Assembly: GCA_965198715.1 (NCBI GenBank)
Contig: CBDAPV010000002.1
Coordinates: forward strand, 744,001 to 808,000
Direction of reading: 5' to 3'
Source of the DNA: RH-AL1 sp965198715
Lineage (GTDB): Bacteria > Pseudomonadota > Alphaproteobacteria > Rhizobiales > Beijerinckiaceae
DNA length: 64,000 bases
Of the stretch, positions 35,901 through 43,051 are shown piece after piece. A program made the position numbers and the translations under genes. Positions within the stretch are counted from its first letter, which is position 1, and each line of letters begins with the position of its first letter. Below the pieces are notes generated by a model. The model saw only the letters and a program-made list of their open reading frames with translations. It searched no databases and was not told the DNA's origin.

Positions 35901-37100
35901 ACCTCTTTTGCAGGGCTGATCGAGGATAGCTTCCGCAAGGCCGAGTCCCGCGCCCGCGACATCGGCACCTTCCTCGCCGAGAATTCACAGGCCTCGACCG
36001 GGATGATCGACGAGCAGTTCAACGCGATCCGCACCAATTCCGGCAAGGAGCGCGAACGGCTGGCCGCGGCACTGCGCCAGGCCTACGATCAGGCGGCCGA
36101 GGAGATCGAGGGCATCTTCGGCCAGTCGACCCAGCGCTTCCAGCAGGCCTCGGAAGAGATGCGGGGACTGTCGCGTACCATCCAGGAGGAGCTCACGGCG
36201 ACCCGGGAGGAGGTGCGCCGCAACGCCGCCGAGCTGCCGCGTGAGACTGCCGAGCAGGCGCTCGCCATGCGCCGCGTGATGGCCGACCAGATCAAGGCGC
36301 TTTCCGAGCTCACGGAGATCGTCTCTCGCTCCGGTCGCTCGCTGGACTTGGCGCTTCCCGAGACCACGGCGCCGGTCTACGAAACGCGCCCGGTCGTGGT
36401 CGCTCCCACGCCGCGGCCACCGTCCCCGCCCGCGGATCGTCAGCCCGAGCGTCGGCCCGAAGTGCCCGCCGTTGCCGATGCGTTGCGCGCTCCAACGCCG
36501 CCGCGCCAGCCGGAACTCTCGCGCGAGCCGGAGCCGCTGCGTCCCTCGCTGCCGGCCGAGGTGTCCGCCGCCGTCAAGAAGGCGCCGCCGCAGGCGCGAC
36601 TCGAACCGCCCCACCAGACTCCTTCTCCCGACGCGGCCCGGACGGGCGGCCGGACTCAACAGCAGGGCTGGCTTAGCGACCTGCTCGCCCGCGCCTCGGT
36701 GGAGGAGGAGCGGCGCCAGCCGGCGGCACCCGCCCGCCCCAACGGGAGCACCGGCAACGGCGCCGCCCCGCTCGAGGCGATTTCCACCGACATCGCGCGC
36801 ATGATCGACAGCACGGCCGCCAACGACGCCTGGGAGAAGTATCGCCGCGGCGACGACGACGCTTTCGACACCTCGATCTATACCGGACGCGGCGCGCAGA
36901 CGTTCGAGGAGATTGGTCGTCGGTACAAGGCCGACGACGATTTCCGCACAACGGTGGATCGCTACGTCCAGGAGTTTGAACGGCTGCTTTCGCAAATCCA
37001 GCACGATGATCCGGACGATCGTATGCTGCGAGGTTATCTCGGTTCGGACAGCGGCAAGGTCTACACCATGCTCGCTCACGCCTCGGGGCGCTTGGCTTGA
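29949..37100 (+). CDS. Giant membrane-anchored apolipoprotein-like protein, Growth Pole Ring (GPR/RgsE) type
   Basis: A 2383-aa protein. Residues 1-150 are a Pro/Ala-rich cytoplasmic segment; two membrane helices follow (about 163-183 and 198-219); then about 1900 residues of alpha-helical 22-residue repeats typified by 'HTQGMHERLEATAADTLAAL', an apolipoprotein A-like amphipathic pattern; a Pro-rich linker (about 2140-2220); and a conserved C-terminal domain ('WEKYRRGDDDAFDTSIYTG'). This architecture matches GPR of Agrobacterium (about 2100 aa) and RgsE of Sinorhizobium, which form a ring at the growth pole needed for polar wall growth. Residues 661-1282 are two near-identical 311-residue copies. 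ATG 29949 is chosen over an upstream GTG (29892). Homology is inferred from architecture, not alignment. Confidence 0.85.
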   Translation: MANPSKAQDPAAAALSAIEEALNLGAIHDGEVPPLTAERSDVKAKDEPAPLPKPAAEGRGLAISSGDRMHPLLAPNTRRRETRARLPSAENDAQLFPRLDAVVPASPMPEPIAVIEPPALDVASERRPDRPAARPAAAPANDDKESVGAILRTLQARPSDTPMIVAGLAAVLWIVVCGIYLYADRGEFAGSSLLQPKVALVLLAVVGPLLFFFMTAALVRRAQEVRLTARSMLQIAMRLSEPEAIATEQVVTLSQAIRREIASMGDGIERALARAGELETLVRSEVSNIERSFGDNERRVRSLIDELSSEREAIVGNAEKVRGAIAGAHETLSRDLEGIQGALATTLAEAGERVAASLSGKGEEIRVALIGAGDSLTANIGASGEDLLTRLRAATAGVAAAIDERTNALEGKLAAAGEILVDDLGLRTDMIVARLDETGTRISDEIVSRGDTLAVRLAETGDRLHDVVAIHGNELHGSLGEMGERIAGMIGERTEAARALFDQSHGNLASLLEESHGKVHARFEEHGAALHGRFQQTTDEIAQALTTHTDGLHDHLAASAAHTTGALDEHGEVFQARLAEASAASLALLASHADHLHERLAANTDETTVALTAHGDALGERLAAANAALTAHHEEMHGRLAATAEDAVTTLAAGTQHLHERMEQVAAETAGALEAHAQGFHDRMESANAALTAHHEEMHGRLAATAEDAVAALATGTQHLHERMGQVAAETAGALDAHAQGFHDRMESANAALTAHHEEMHGRLAATAEDTVAALTAGTQSLHDQLDAVAIGTAGALDAHAAGFHARMETANAALLAHQQELQGRIAATTAETTDALSAHGIDMHERLAATASEAIAALAQHTDTLQERIGGVAHEALAAFAGHTDAMHDRLNALSAETTAALDEHTGAMYERLVDTAQQTIGALTEHTQGMHERLEATAADTLAALDHHSGSIGERLDAVSRQTVEGLGSRMEQVAAETAGALEAHAQGFHDRMESANAALTAHHEEMHGRLAATAEDAVAALATGTQHLHERMGQVAAETAGALDAHADGFHERMESANAALVAHHEEMHGRLAATVEDTVAALTAGTQSLHDQLDAVAIGTAGALDAHAAGFHARMETANAALLAHQQEFQGRIAAATAETTDALSAHGTNMHERLAATASEAIAALAQHTDTLQERIGGVAHEALAAFAGHTDAMHDRLNALSAETTAALDEHTGAMHERLVDTAQQTIGALTEHTQGMHERLEATAADTLAALDHHSGSIGERLDAVSRQTVEGLGSRTAELEALLLSTSTGAVAALEHHSTTLHEQLAIRTAETTSALDAHRDTLSAQLGGVTGDTLAALDGHANAMHERLNEVAEGAVQNLAGHLDAMHEQLAGNAEATAGALGQHAEALQEGFVANTRTAISSLAGEVEAINARFADIATESIAAIATHGDRINEALSTRLQAFHDTFVGEGGAAADRLGGHAERFNATLADRLGAIENTFSIQGTDLHQKLGVRLEEATGLVERQIAELEVRAVERAHTIAATLEGLVTRIDTGLEARGKSINDALAARTMEIARTLSDGGREVTDALDARHADIGEVFSSRSAAIGEQLDGHIARLNERVIGPLSLIASALDEKGRALTSSLIDRAGAIDGILTQHAGTLSATLDREARELSALVSNGVAEIDQLLAGRAMQIGTTLTGRVAEIATTLDARLVAIEEALGERGRRLVDALAERGGAVVAEMTSVGEIVSQTIAQRGQLIVEHLGQRQADLTGALDRSAANIKTVVDGSVSNSVQSLIDRQQSFSEAIDGLAAQLKERVEGSVAGALQHIETRNAAMIEAVERSRSGLQKTVEGSVGGSVQALLAANETLRTQLGGVIDRLASSSAQLEKMIASANDNAGVFDRTLGERVDQLQGALERVTGSVAQMNEDAGRTLIDAGGVADRLAGHHNALRVQSQALAATGGDLDKRLGERHGQLAALLETVSAKHEDFEAVMTSFAGLIEDSFRKAESRARDIGTFLAENSQASTGMIDEQFNAIRTNSGKERERLAAALRQAYDQAAEEIEGIFGQSTQRFQQASEEMRGLSRTIQEELTATREEVRRNAAELPRETAEQALAMRRVMADQIKALSELTEIVSRSGRSLDLALPETTAPVYETRPVVVAPTPRPPSPPADRQPERRPEVPAVADALRAPTPPRQPELSREPEPLRPSLPAEVSAAVKKAPPQARLEPPHQTPSPDAARTGGRTQQQGWLSDLLARASVEEERRQPAAPARPNGSTGNGAAPLEAISTDIARMIDSTAANDAWEKYRRGDDDAFDTSIYTGRGAQTFEEIGRRYKADDDFRTTVDRYVQEFERLLSQIQHDDPDDRMLRGYLGSDSGKVYTMLAHASGRLA
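31929..32861 (+). repeat. 933-bp tandem duplication inside the GPR-like gene, copy 1
   Basis: In-frame unit of 311 codons (residues 661-971), starting at CGCATGGAGCAGGTCGCTGC. It breaks down as a 15-residue end piece, three 18-residue and eleven 22-residue helices. The next 933 bp repeat it with scattered substitutions. Confidence 0.92.
32862..33794 (+). repeat. 933-bp tandem duplication inside the GPR-like gene, copy 2
   Basis: Second copy, residues 972-1282, with exactly the same length. Differences from copy 1 include 'HADGFHERMESANAALVA' for 'HAQGFHDRMESANAALTA', 'HGTNMHERL' for 'HGIDMHERL', and 'GAMHERLVD' for 'GAMYERLVD'. The substitutions show two real copies rather than an assembly echo of one. 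Confidence 0.92.
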
Positions 37101-37108
37101 GATCGCAA

Positions 37109-37128
37109 CGGCGAGGCCCACCTCGCCG
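37109..37128 (+). terminator. Hairpin terminator after the GPR-like gene
   Basis: Perfect 8-bp stem CGGCGAGG/CCTCGCCG with loop CCCA, starting eight bases after the stop codon at 37100. No T-run follows, so it may act as a Rho-assisted or mRNA-stabilising hairpin. Confidence 0.55.
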
Positions 37129-37147
37129 CTCGTCCATTCAATAGCCA

Positions 37148-37219
37148 CGATGATTTTATGTGCCTGTCCTCGCAACGTCTTTCTTTGTTGGAGCAAGTCC
37201 GCTACAGCGGACGTTGCTC
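37148..37219. repeat. Dispersed intergenic hairpin repeat, copy B
   Basis: A 72-nt relative of the element at 5122-5191. The stem is one pair longer here: GAGCAA (37191-37196), GTCCGC, loop TACA, GCGGAC, bulged G, TTGCTC (37214-37219). The rest of the AT-richer gap 37220-37504 shows nothing I can interpret. Confidence 0.75.
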
Positions 37220-37504
37220 TAAAAAGGCAGGCAGCACGAAGTAGCGGTTTGCAGGCTGTATCGAACGGGCAGTTGATAAAGATAGGTCTCGCTGGCGAAA
37301 GCTTAGCTCGCGTTGACGATGGCATTTCGATTGTTCTCGATCGCTGCATCGATGGCTCGCTGGACCTGGTCTTTTATGTATCGCGTATTTTCGAGCGGGG
37401 TTGCAAGCGAATGCCCCTATAGAGCTTACCTGCCGAAGCCGCACGCCGCTGCGGTCTCGCGTTATTGCTTGGCTTCGTTCTGACTGCAGAGAATATGCCC
37501 CGTA

Positions 37505-40030
37505 TTAGTAGCAAGCGAAGTCCTGTATGAGGAGGCTTTCGTGATATTCAGGCAAAGCTGCTGGTGACGAATAGATTGTGCGGGTGATGCTAGCGAAGCT
37601 TTCGATGGAAGCCGGGCGGCCTATCAGCCAACCTTGCACCTCCTGGCATCCGGCTTCACGCAAAGCCGAAAACTGCGTCTCCGTCTCAACCCCTTCCGCA
37701 ACCACCGGCACACCTAGACCACGGGCAAGGCCCAGCACGGCTTGCACGATAGTCATGTCCTGACCATCCGACGCTGTGATCACACCCGCAATAAAGCTTT
37801 TATCTATTTTAATCTGATCAAATGGGAAAGCGCGTAACGTCGCAAAGGAGGAGTAGCCTGTCCCGAAATCATCCAAAGATGTCTGGACACCGAGCGCCCG
37901 CAACCTCTTCAGGCCGCATAGGACTTCGGCAGGGCGGCGGATCAGCACCCCTTCAGTGACCTCCAGGGTCAGACGAGCGGGGTCCAAGCCGGTAGAGGCA
38001 AGCACCTGCTCGACCATTGCGGCAAATACCTCGCCCTCTTGCGCCTGCAAGGGTGAGACGTTCACGGCGACTCGCAGCGGGACAGCCCAATGCGCCGCTT
38101 CGCGACAAGCTTCCTGCAGCACCCACAAGCCGATCTCCCAAATGGCACCACATGCCTCGGCTATTGGTATGAACTTGTCAGGAGCGATCATACCTCGCTG
38201 CGGGTGATTCCAGCGGAGAAGCACCTCGAAGCCTGTCACCCCGCCTTCAAGGTCAGCCGAAGATATAGGCTGCCACACGAGATGGAACTCGCCGCGCGCA
38301 GCAGCCATATGCAGATCGTTCTCTAAAGCTCGACGTTCACGCATTCGGCTATCCATATCCGGATTGAAAACCGCCGCTTGATTCTTGCCCTTCCACTTTG
38401 CCTGATAGAGCGCGGTGTCCGCATTATGCAGGAGCGTTTCCGCGTCCTTGCCATGAGTCGGAAACTGCGCGACGCCAATCGAAGCGGTCACTAGACTCCG
38501 TGTTTCTCCGACGCCGATATCGTAAGGTGCGCGAAGCGCTTCCACCAACCTTTCGGCAAGTGTGGTCGCCGTGCCGGACTGCCCTGTTTCCTCGTGAAGC
38601 ACCACGAACTCGTCGCCACCGAGGCGTGCGACTGTGTCGCTCTCCCGGACGCTCCGGCGAAGCCGGGCTGCGACTTCGCAAAGTAGCTTGTCGCCGGCCC
38701 CATGGCCGTAGACGTCGTTGACAGCCTTGAACCCGTCTAGGTCGAAACAAAGTATCGCCAAACGGCCGCCGGCGTCTCTACTTCGATCAACCGCTTGAGT
38801 GATCCGCTCGTGTAGCAAGGACCGGTTGGCGACTCCGGTCAGCGGGTCATGATGAGCAAGCAGATATATGCGCTCGGCCGCCATACGATATTCAGTCACG
38901 TCCTGAGATACGCCACGTATGGCAGCGGCACATCCTGAGGCATCCTTCTCGAGGTGCATCTCAGACCAAAACCAAGCGACGCCGCCGTCAGATCGCAGGA
39001 TACGCCATTCCTGTTGCACTGCCGTCTCGCCATTGACCGCACGAGAGAACGCAGCGACGGTGGCCGCCCGGTCTTCGGGATGAACAAGGCTTAGCAGGTT
39101 CTCCTCGGACGCAGTGAATGTCTCGCAATCCGTGCCGAGCAGCTTGTGCAGCTCGTCAGGCATAGACATCGCTCCCGCTCCAAGGTCCAACCGCCAGGTT
39201 GCGATACGCGCGATGCGGTGCGCATCTCGCAGCTCGGCAGCATGTGCTGCAGTTGCAAGAGCCGCCCTTTCTCGCTCCTGTGCTAGATGCGCTGCCTCGC
39301 GGGCCTGTTCACCTAAAAGTCGAATGATCTCGTCGCTTTGCAATCCCTCACGTTCATTCAAGAGATAAGCCCGACGCTGCTCCCGCTCGAGGCGGTGGTT
39401 CGCAAGGAGCGTGAACCCACACGCCGTGAGGACGGATGCGCCTATAAGCCCCTTCACGTCGGCGTTCACCCCTTCAAGAAGCGAGAGGTCGACTATATTA
39501 CAGAGTACAACCACTCCCGAGGCGGGAAGCGCAAAGCGGAAGCGCACAGCGGTCACGACGTTGATATATAAAAGCGTAAGTACCGGACTATAGCGGAAGA
39601 ACACGGCTACGGGATAGATGCTATTCTGATAGGCAATCATTGGGACGATGAGGCCTATCAAAGCTCCGCCGACCTGTCCCATCTCTCGCTGGAGCATAGG
39701 AGGCTTGGTAAGCGTGTAGAAAGTTATGCCGAGGACGACTGGCGCAACGATTGCGAGCTGCCCAATGAGTTCTTTCACCGCAATGTCGGGAAGCAGGCGA
39801 AAGTAGTTGAAAAGAAACATATTACAAAGAACGAAGCCCAAGAAGCCGTAGCGCACGAAGACCCGGCATCGATCCGAGGCGGTCGCCCGCTCGAACTTCG
39901 CTTCCAGATCGGCAGGAAAGCGCAGACGGTATTTCGGTGCGCCTAGCACTTCCTCGATCGCCTCGGCGCGCTGCCGTGCTGTCTCGACATCTGGCCACTT
40001 CGCCAGTACGTTATCAGTCGCGTCGCCCAT
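37505..40030 (-). CDS. Membrane-bound diguanylate cyclase/phosphodiesterase (PAS-GGDEF-EAL)
   Basis: An 841-aa protein. About six N-terminal membrane helices (55-230) lead to a coiled linker and a PAS domain (about 275-395, 'WRLDLGAGAMSMPDELHKLL' to 'GVSQDVTEYR'). The GGDEF domain has an intact 'RLGGDEFVVL' with an RESD inhibitory site five residues before it. The EAL domain has 'FEVLLRWNHP' (EVL), 'DDFGTGYSS', 'IKIDKSFI' and 'VVAEGVET', so metal ligands appear kept. It may make or degrade cyclic di-GMP; direction unknown. ATG 40030 is preferred, TTG 40045 possible. It is AT-richer than its neighbours and flanked by long gaps, hinting at transfer. Confidence 0.93.
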   Translation of the reverse strand: MGDATDNVLAKWPDVETARQRAEAIEEVLGAPKYRLRFPADLEAKFERATASDRCRVFVRYGFLGFVLCNMFLFNYFRLLPDIAVKELIGQLAIVAPVVLGITFYTLTKPPMLQREMGQVGGALIGLIVPMIAYQNSIYPVAVFFRYSPVLTLLYINVVTAVRFRFALPASGVVVLCNIVDLSLLEGVNADVKGLIGASVLTACGFTLLANHRLEREQRRAYLLNEREGLQSDEIIRLLGEQAREAAHLAQERERAALATAAHAAELRDAHRIARIATWRLDLGAGAMSMPDELHKLLGTDCETFTASEENLLSLVHPEDRAATVAAFSRAVNGETAVQQEWRILRSDGGVAWFWSEMHLEKDASGCAAAIRGVSQDVTEYRMAAERIYLLAHHDPLTGVANRSLLHERITQAVDRSRDAGGRLAILCFDLDGFKAVNDVYGHGAGDKLLCEVAARLRRSVRESDTVARLGGDEFVVLHEETGQSGTATTLAERLVEALRAPYDIGVGETRSLVTASIGVAQFPTHGKDAETLLHNADTALYQAKWKGKNQAAVFNPDMDSRMRERRALENDLHMAAARGEFHLVWQPISSADLEGGVTGFEVLLRWNHPQRGMIAPDKFIPIAEACGAIWEIGLWVLQEACREAAHWAVPLRVAVNVSPLQAQEGEVFAAMVEQVLASTGLDPARLTLEVTEGVLIRRPAEVLCGLKRLRALGVQTSLDDFGTGYSSFATLRAFPFDQIKIDKSFIAGVITASDGQDMTIVQAVLGLARGLGVPVVAEGVETETQFSALREAGCQEVQGWLIGRPASIESFASITRTIYSSPAALPEYHESLLIQDFACY

Positions 40031-40279
40031 CTGATCGCTCTGCAAACGGAAGCCCTGGGTTTAAAACCTATGGGATCAGCATTAACATTATCTGAAGCCG
40101 AGAAATCTTACCTTTAACAATTGTGCCGGCAGGACATTCGCTACTCAGCCAAGAATATTTGTGTTGGTTCTGCACTCAAATGACATGGCGCGCAACACTT
40201 ATCGATCTTTCAGTTGTTGCGTCTTCGCCCTTTTTCTAGTTAGTCGATGTGGCAAGGACGGCCGAGGCGCCGTCGCTTC

Positions 40280-41177
40280 TTACTGAGCCCGCGCCGCGAA
40301 CCACGGTACCATCCGCGCGACGGCGTCCTCGATCTCCATCGTCGAGACAGCGAAGCTGAAGCGGACGAAGCGGTGGCCTTCGACGGGATCGAAGTCGATG
40401 CCGGGAGCGACAACGACGCCGGTGTCGGTCAGGAGGTCGCGGCAGAAGATGAAGCTGTCTCGCGTCATGTGGCCGATGTCCGCGTAGAGGTAGAACGCGC
40501 CGTCGGGCGGCGCGACCTCGCCAAGGCCAAGGCGGGGCAGGGCGTCGAGCATCAGAGCGCGATTGGCACGGTAGCTCGCGACGTGGCCGTCGAGCTCGTC
40601 CGCGCAGCTCATCGCTGCAAGCCTGGCATGTTCACTGAGCGACGGCGCGGTGAGGAATAAGTTGACGCAAGGGGCACGGGCGCGGGCGCTCTCGCCGTCG
40701 GCCGCAACGAGCCAGCCGAGCCGCCAGCCGGCCATGGTGAAGTATTTCGAGAAGCTGTTGATCACCGTGGCGCGCGGCTCGAACTCCAGCATCAAGTGCG
40801 TCGCCTCGCCGTAGCTCAGTTCGTGGTAGATCTCGTCGGAGACGATGCGGATGCCGCGCTCGCGGCAGACGGCGGCGATGGCGGAGAGGCCGGCGGCGGG
40901 GATGATGGTGCCGGTCGGGTGCCGGGCTCGCCAGGATGATGCCGGCCGGCGCCGGCTCCAGCGCCGCGAGCTGTGCCGCATCCAGGCCGAACCGTGTCTC
41001 GGCTCCGCAGGCGCTCTCGACGGGTACGAGGTGCAGCGCGCGCAGCACGTTGCGGTAGGCGACGTAGCCCGGCCTAGCGAGTGCCACGCGGTCCCCCGGG
41101 CGGAACAGCGTCGAGAGCGCCAGCAGCAGCGGAGGCGATCCTCGCGGGCCTTTCCCTACCATCGTGGAGAACCACAC
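40280..41177 (-). pseudogene. Class I/II aminotransferase pseudogene (5' truncated, frameshifted)
   Basis: Two reverse frames together cover the C-terminal two thirds of a PLP-dependent aminotransferase. The upstream frame reads 'LFRPGDRVALARPGYVAYRNVL' in part, to 'PAGIILASPA'; the downstream frame resumes at 'PTGTIIPAAGLSAIA' and includes 'SDEIYHELSYG' and the PLP-lysine motif 'NSFSKYFTMAGWRLGW'. The usual 'ASPANPTGT' is broken by an apparent 2-bp deletion at 40920/40921. The first ~100 residues are missing upstream of about 41150, next to the AAA+/Sel1 cassette. Related aminotransferases commonly neighbour ftsK in Rhizobiales, so this was probably a native gene. A sequencing error could explain the frameshift but not the missing 5' end. 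Confidence 0.82.
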
Positions 41178-41328
41178 GTCGTGTCGAAGGTTGAGTTATC
41201 TCTTGACATTGCCGCCCCGGCATGTAGCGCGGGCTGTGACCGCGTCCACCGCACCATGGTCGCAGGAGCGGCTCGCCTTCTCAGCGTAGCAGAAGTAGGG
41301 TTGGCGGGTAGCAACGTGTCTGGTCGCC

Positions 41329-41910
41329 ATGACGATTGCCCCAAACGTAGAAGTCGAGACAGTCGCCGCCCAGAACAAGACCGGGCAAGTCTCTAGCCGC
41401 AACTTCCAGCCGGAGTCGAGACCAGCCTTCGGTCCGACAGCTCTCGTCATCGCGACAGTCGGTGGTCTTTTGACAGGCACATTCATGGTGGCGGCGGCGA
41501 GCTGGCTTTCGCCAGCCCCGGGCGCGCAGGATCTTCAACGGATTGCAGCGAGCGATATCGAGACTGCCGCGCAATCGCTGGTGGCCGGCCAGGCAGCCGC
41601 GCTGGTCGAAGAGGCCAAGACTTGCAGGCGACCCTTGGCATCCCTCGTCGTGCAGGCCACAGGCAAGGCGATCGGCACGGTTCGCTTTCGATCCGGTGGC
41701 TACGTCTCTCCCAACGTCCAATTGTCATTGCAGGTCGAGCGCGTCGCGTTGCCTTTCCCCGCACCGCTCGAGGCAGGCCACGGCCAGATCTTCCTGGACA
41801 ACAAGTCCGACGGTGCAGATGTTTTTCTCCTGCCTGGATTTCGCGTCGGTGCCGAATCGTCGACCAGCGTCATCAATGTAAGGTGGGATCCCAAAGGGCC
41901 ATGCCTGTGA
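41329..41910 (+). CDS. Single-pass membrane protein of unknown function (first gene of AAA+/Sel1 cassette)
   Basis: A 193-aa protein with a short cytoplasmic N-terminus, one membrane helix (about 36-60, 'TALVIATVGGLLTGTFMVAA') and a ~130-residue domain outside. Two cysteines ('EEAKTCRRPL' and the near-terminal 'KGPCL') could form a disulfide. The outer domain looks beta-rich ('GKAIGTVRFRSGGYVSPNVQ'). No family recognised. The start codon has no good ribosome site; a TTGACA-like -35 at 41213-41218 may mark the promoter. The AAA+ gene follows after 22 bp. Confidence 0.65.
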   Translation: MTIAPNVEVETVAAQNKTGQVSSRNFQPESRPAFGPTALVIATVGGLLTGTFMVAAASWLSPAPGAQDLQRIAASDIETAAQSLVAGQAAALVEEAKTCRRPLASLVVQATGKAIGTVRFRSGGYVSPNVQLSLQVERVALPFPAPLEAGHGQIFLDNKSDGADVFLLPGFRVGAESSTSVINVRWDPKGPCL

Positions 41911-41932
41911 CGGCCGCTGTGACGAGGTCTGC

Positions 41933-43051
41933 ATGAACAAGACGATGCGTCTGCCTTTTCTCGGGCTCTTCCTCGTCGGCGTAGCGACCGCGATCGCGGT
42001 GGCCGCTCTCACAACTCTGGGCCGAGGTGCCGGCGGGCTCTTGTCCGGGCCGGTCAGCGCGACGGCGCTCCAAGCCTTCATCGGGCTCCTGGCCGTTCTG
42101 TTCGGTCTAGCCGTCAGCTACGTGGCCGCGCGTCTCGCGGTGAAGGGGCAGACCGACGCGCTGTCCGCACGCAACGCCGCCGCCATTCGCGATCTCCGGC
42201 TTCTGCGTGTCGCGGCGCCGCCGCCCGTTCGCACGATCGACATCGCGATGGCGGATCTGGATCGAATGACTGGGCTCGCGGTGGTCAAGGACGAGGTCAA
42301 CAAGCTCGTCATGCGACTGCGCCTCGAGCAGCGGCGGCGCGAGCAAGGGCAGACCGTGCTGCCCGTGGGTTTGCACATGGTCTTCACTGGGCCGCCGGGC
42401 GTGGGCAAGACCCAAGTCGCGCGTGCGCTCGGCGAAATCTTCCGGGGCCTCGGCGTATTGAAGAAGGGCCACATGGTCGAGGTCGATCGGAGCGGACTGG
42501 TAGCCGGGTACGTCGGCCAGACGGCGACCAAAACCCTCGAGTGTTGCCGGGACGCGCTCGACGGAGTGCTGTTTATCGACGAAGCTTACGCGCTCGCGAC
42601 GCCATCAGGCGGCGGCCACGACTTCGGACGCGAGGCAATCGATACGCTGCTGAAGTTCATGGAGGATAATCGTAGCCGCATCATCGTCATCGTCGCCGGC
42701 TATCCTTCCGAGATGCGTCGCTTCATAGACTCGAATCCCGGCCTTGCGAGCCGCTTCGGGAAGACGATCGCCTTCCCGGCCTACGAGGCTTCGGAGCTTG
42801 CTCAGATCTTCCAGGGAATGGCGTCGGAGCAGGGCTTTTCTCTTCCTGACGATGTGGACGTGGTCATTGCGCCATGGGTGAGGGAGAATGTTGCACGGGA
42901 AGCCTGGGGTAACGCGCGCGAGATGAGGAGCCTTCTTGAGAAGGCGCGCGATCATCAAGCTTACCGGCTGTCTGCCGCCAGCGCTTATGACACCGATCTG
43001 AACCGGATCGATCGCTCAGACATCGAGGCGGCCATGGGTCATGCGGCGTGA
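41933..43051 (+). CDS. Membrane-anchored CbxX/CfqX (SpoVK)-type AAA+ ATPase
   Basis: A 372-aa protein. Two N-terminal membrane helices (about 7-29 and 43-68) precede a single AAA+ module of the CbxX/CfqX/EccA class: Walker A 'GPPGVGKT' (153-160), pore-loop region 'SGLVAGYVGQTATKT', Walker B 'VLFIDEAYAL' (212-221), sensor 1 'IVIVAGYPSEM', arginine finger 'NPGLASRFGKTI' and sensor 2 'GNAREMRSLLEKA'. All catalytic residues are present, so it should form an active hexamer. Soluble CbbX remodels Rubisco and EccA serves type VII secretion; membrane anchoring is unusual, and no Rubisco or ESX genes are here. It overlaps the Sel1 gene (GTGA). Confidence 0.9.
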   Translation: MNKTMRLPFLGLFLVGVATAIAVAALTTLGRGAGGLLSGPVSATALQAFIGLLAVLFGLAVSYVAARLAVKGQTDALSARNAAAIRDLRLLRVAAPPPVRTIDIAMADLDRMTGLAVVKDEVNKLVMRLRLEQRRREQGQTVLPVGLHMVFTGPPGVGKTQVARALGEIFRGLGVLKKGHMVEVDRSGLVAGYVGQTATKTLECCRDALDGVLFIDEAYALATPSGGGHDFGREAIDTLLKFMEDNRSRIIVIVAGYPSEMRRFIDSNPGLASRFGKTIAFPAYEASELAQIFQGMASEQGFSLPDDVDVVIAPWVRENVAREAWGNAREMRSLLEKARDHQAYRLSAASAYDTDLNRIDRSDIEAAMGHAA

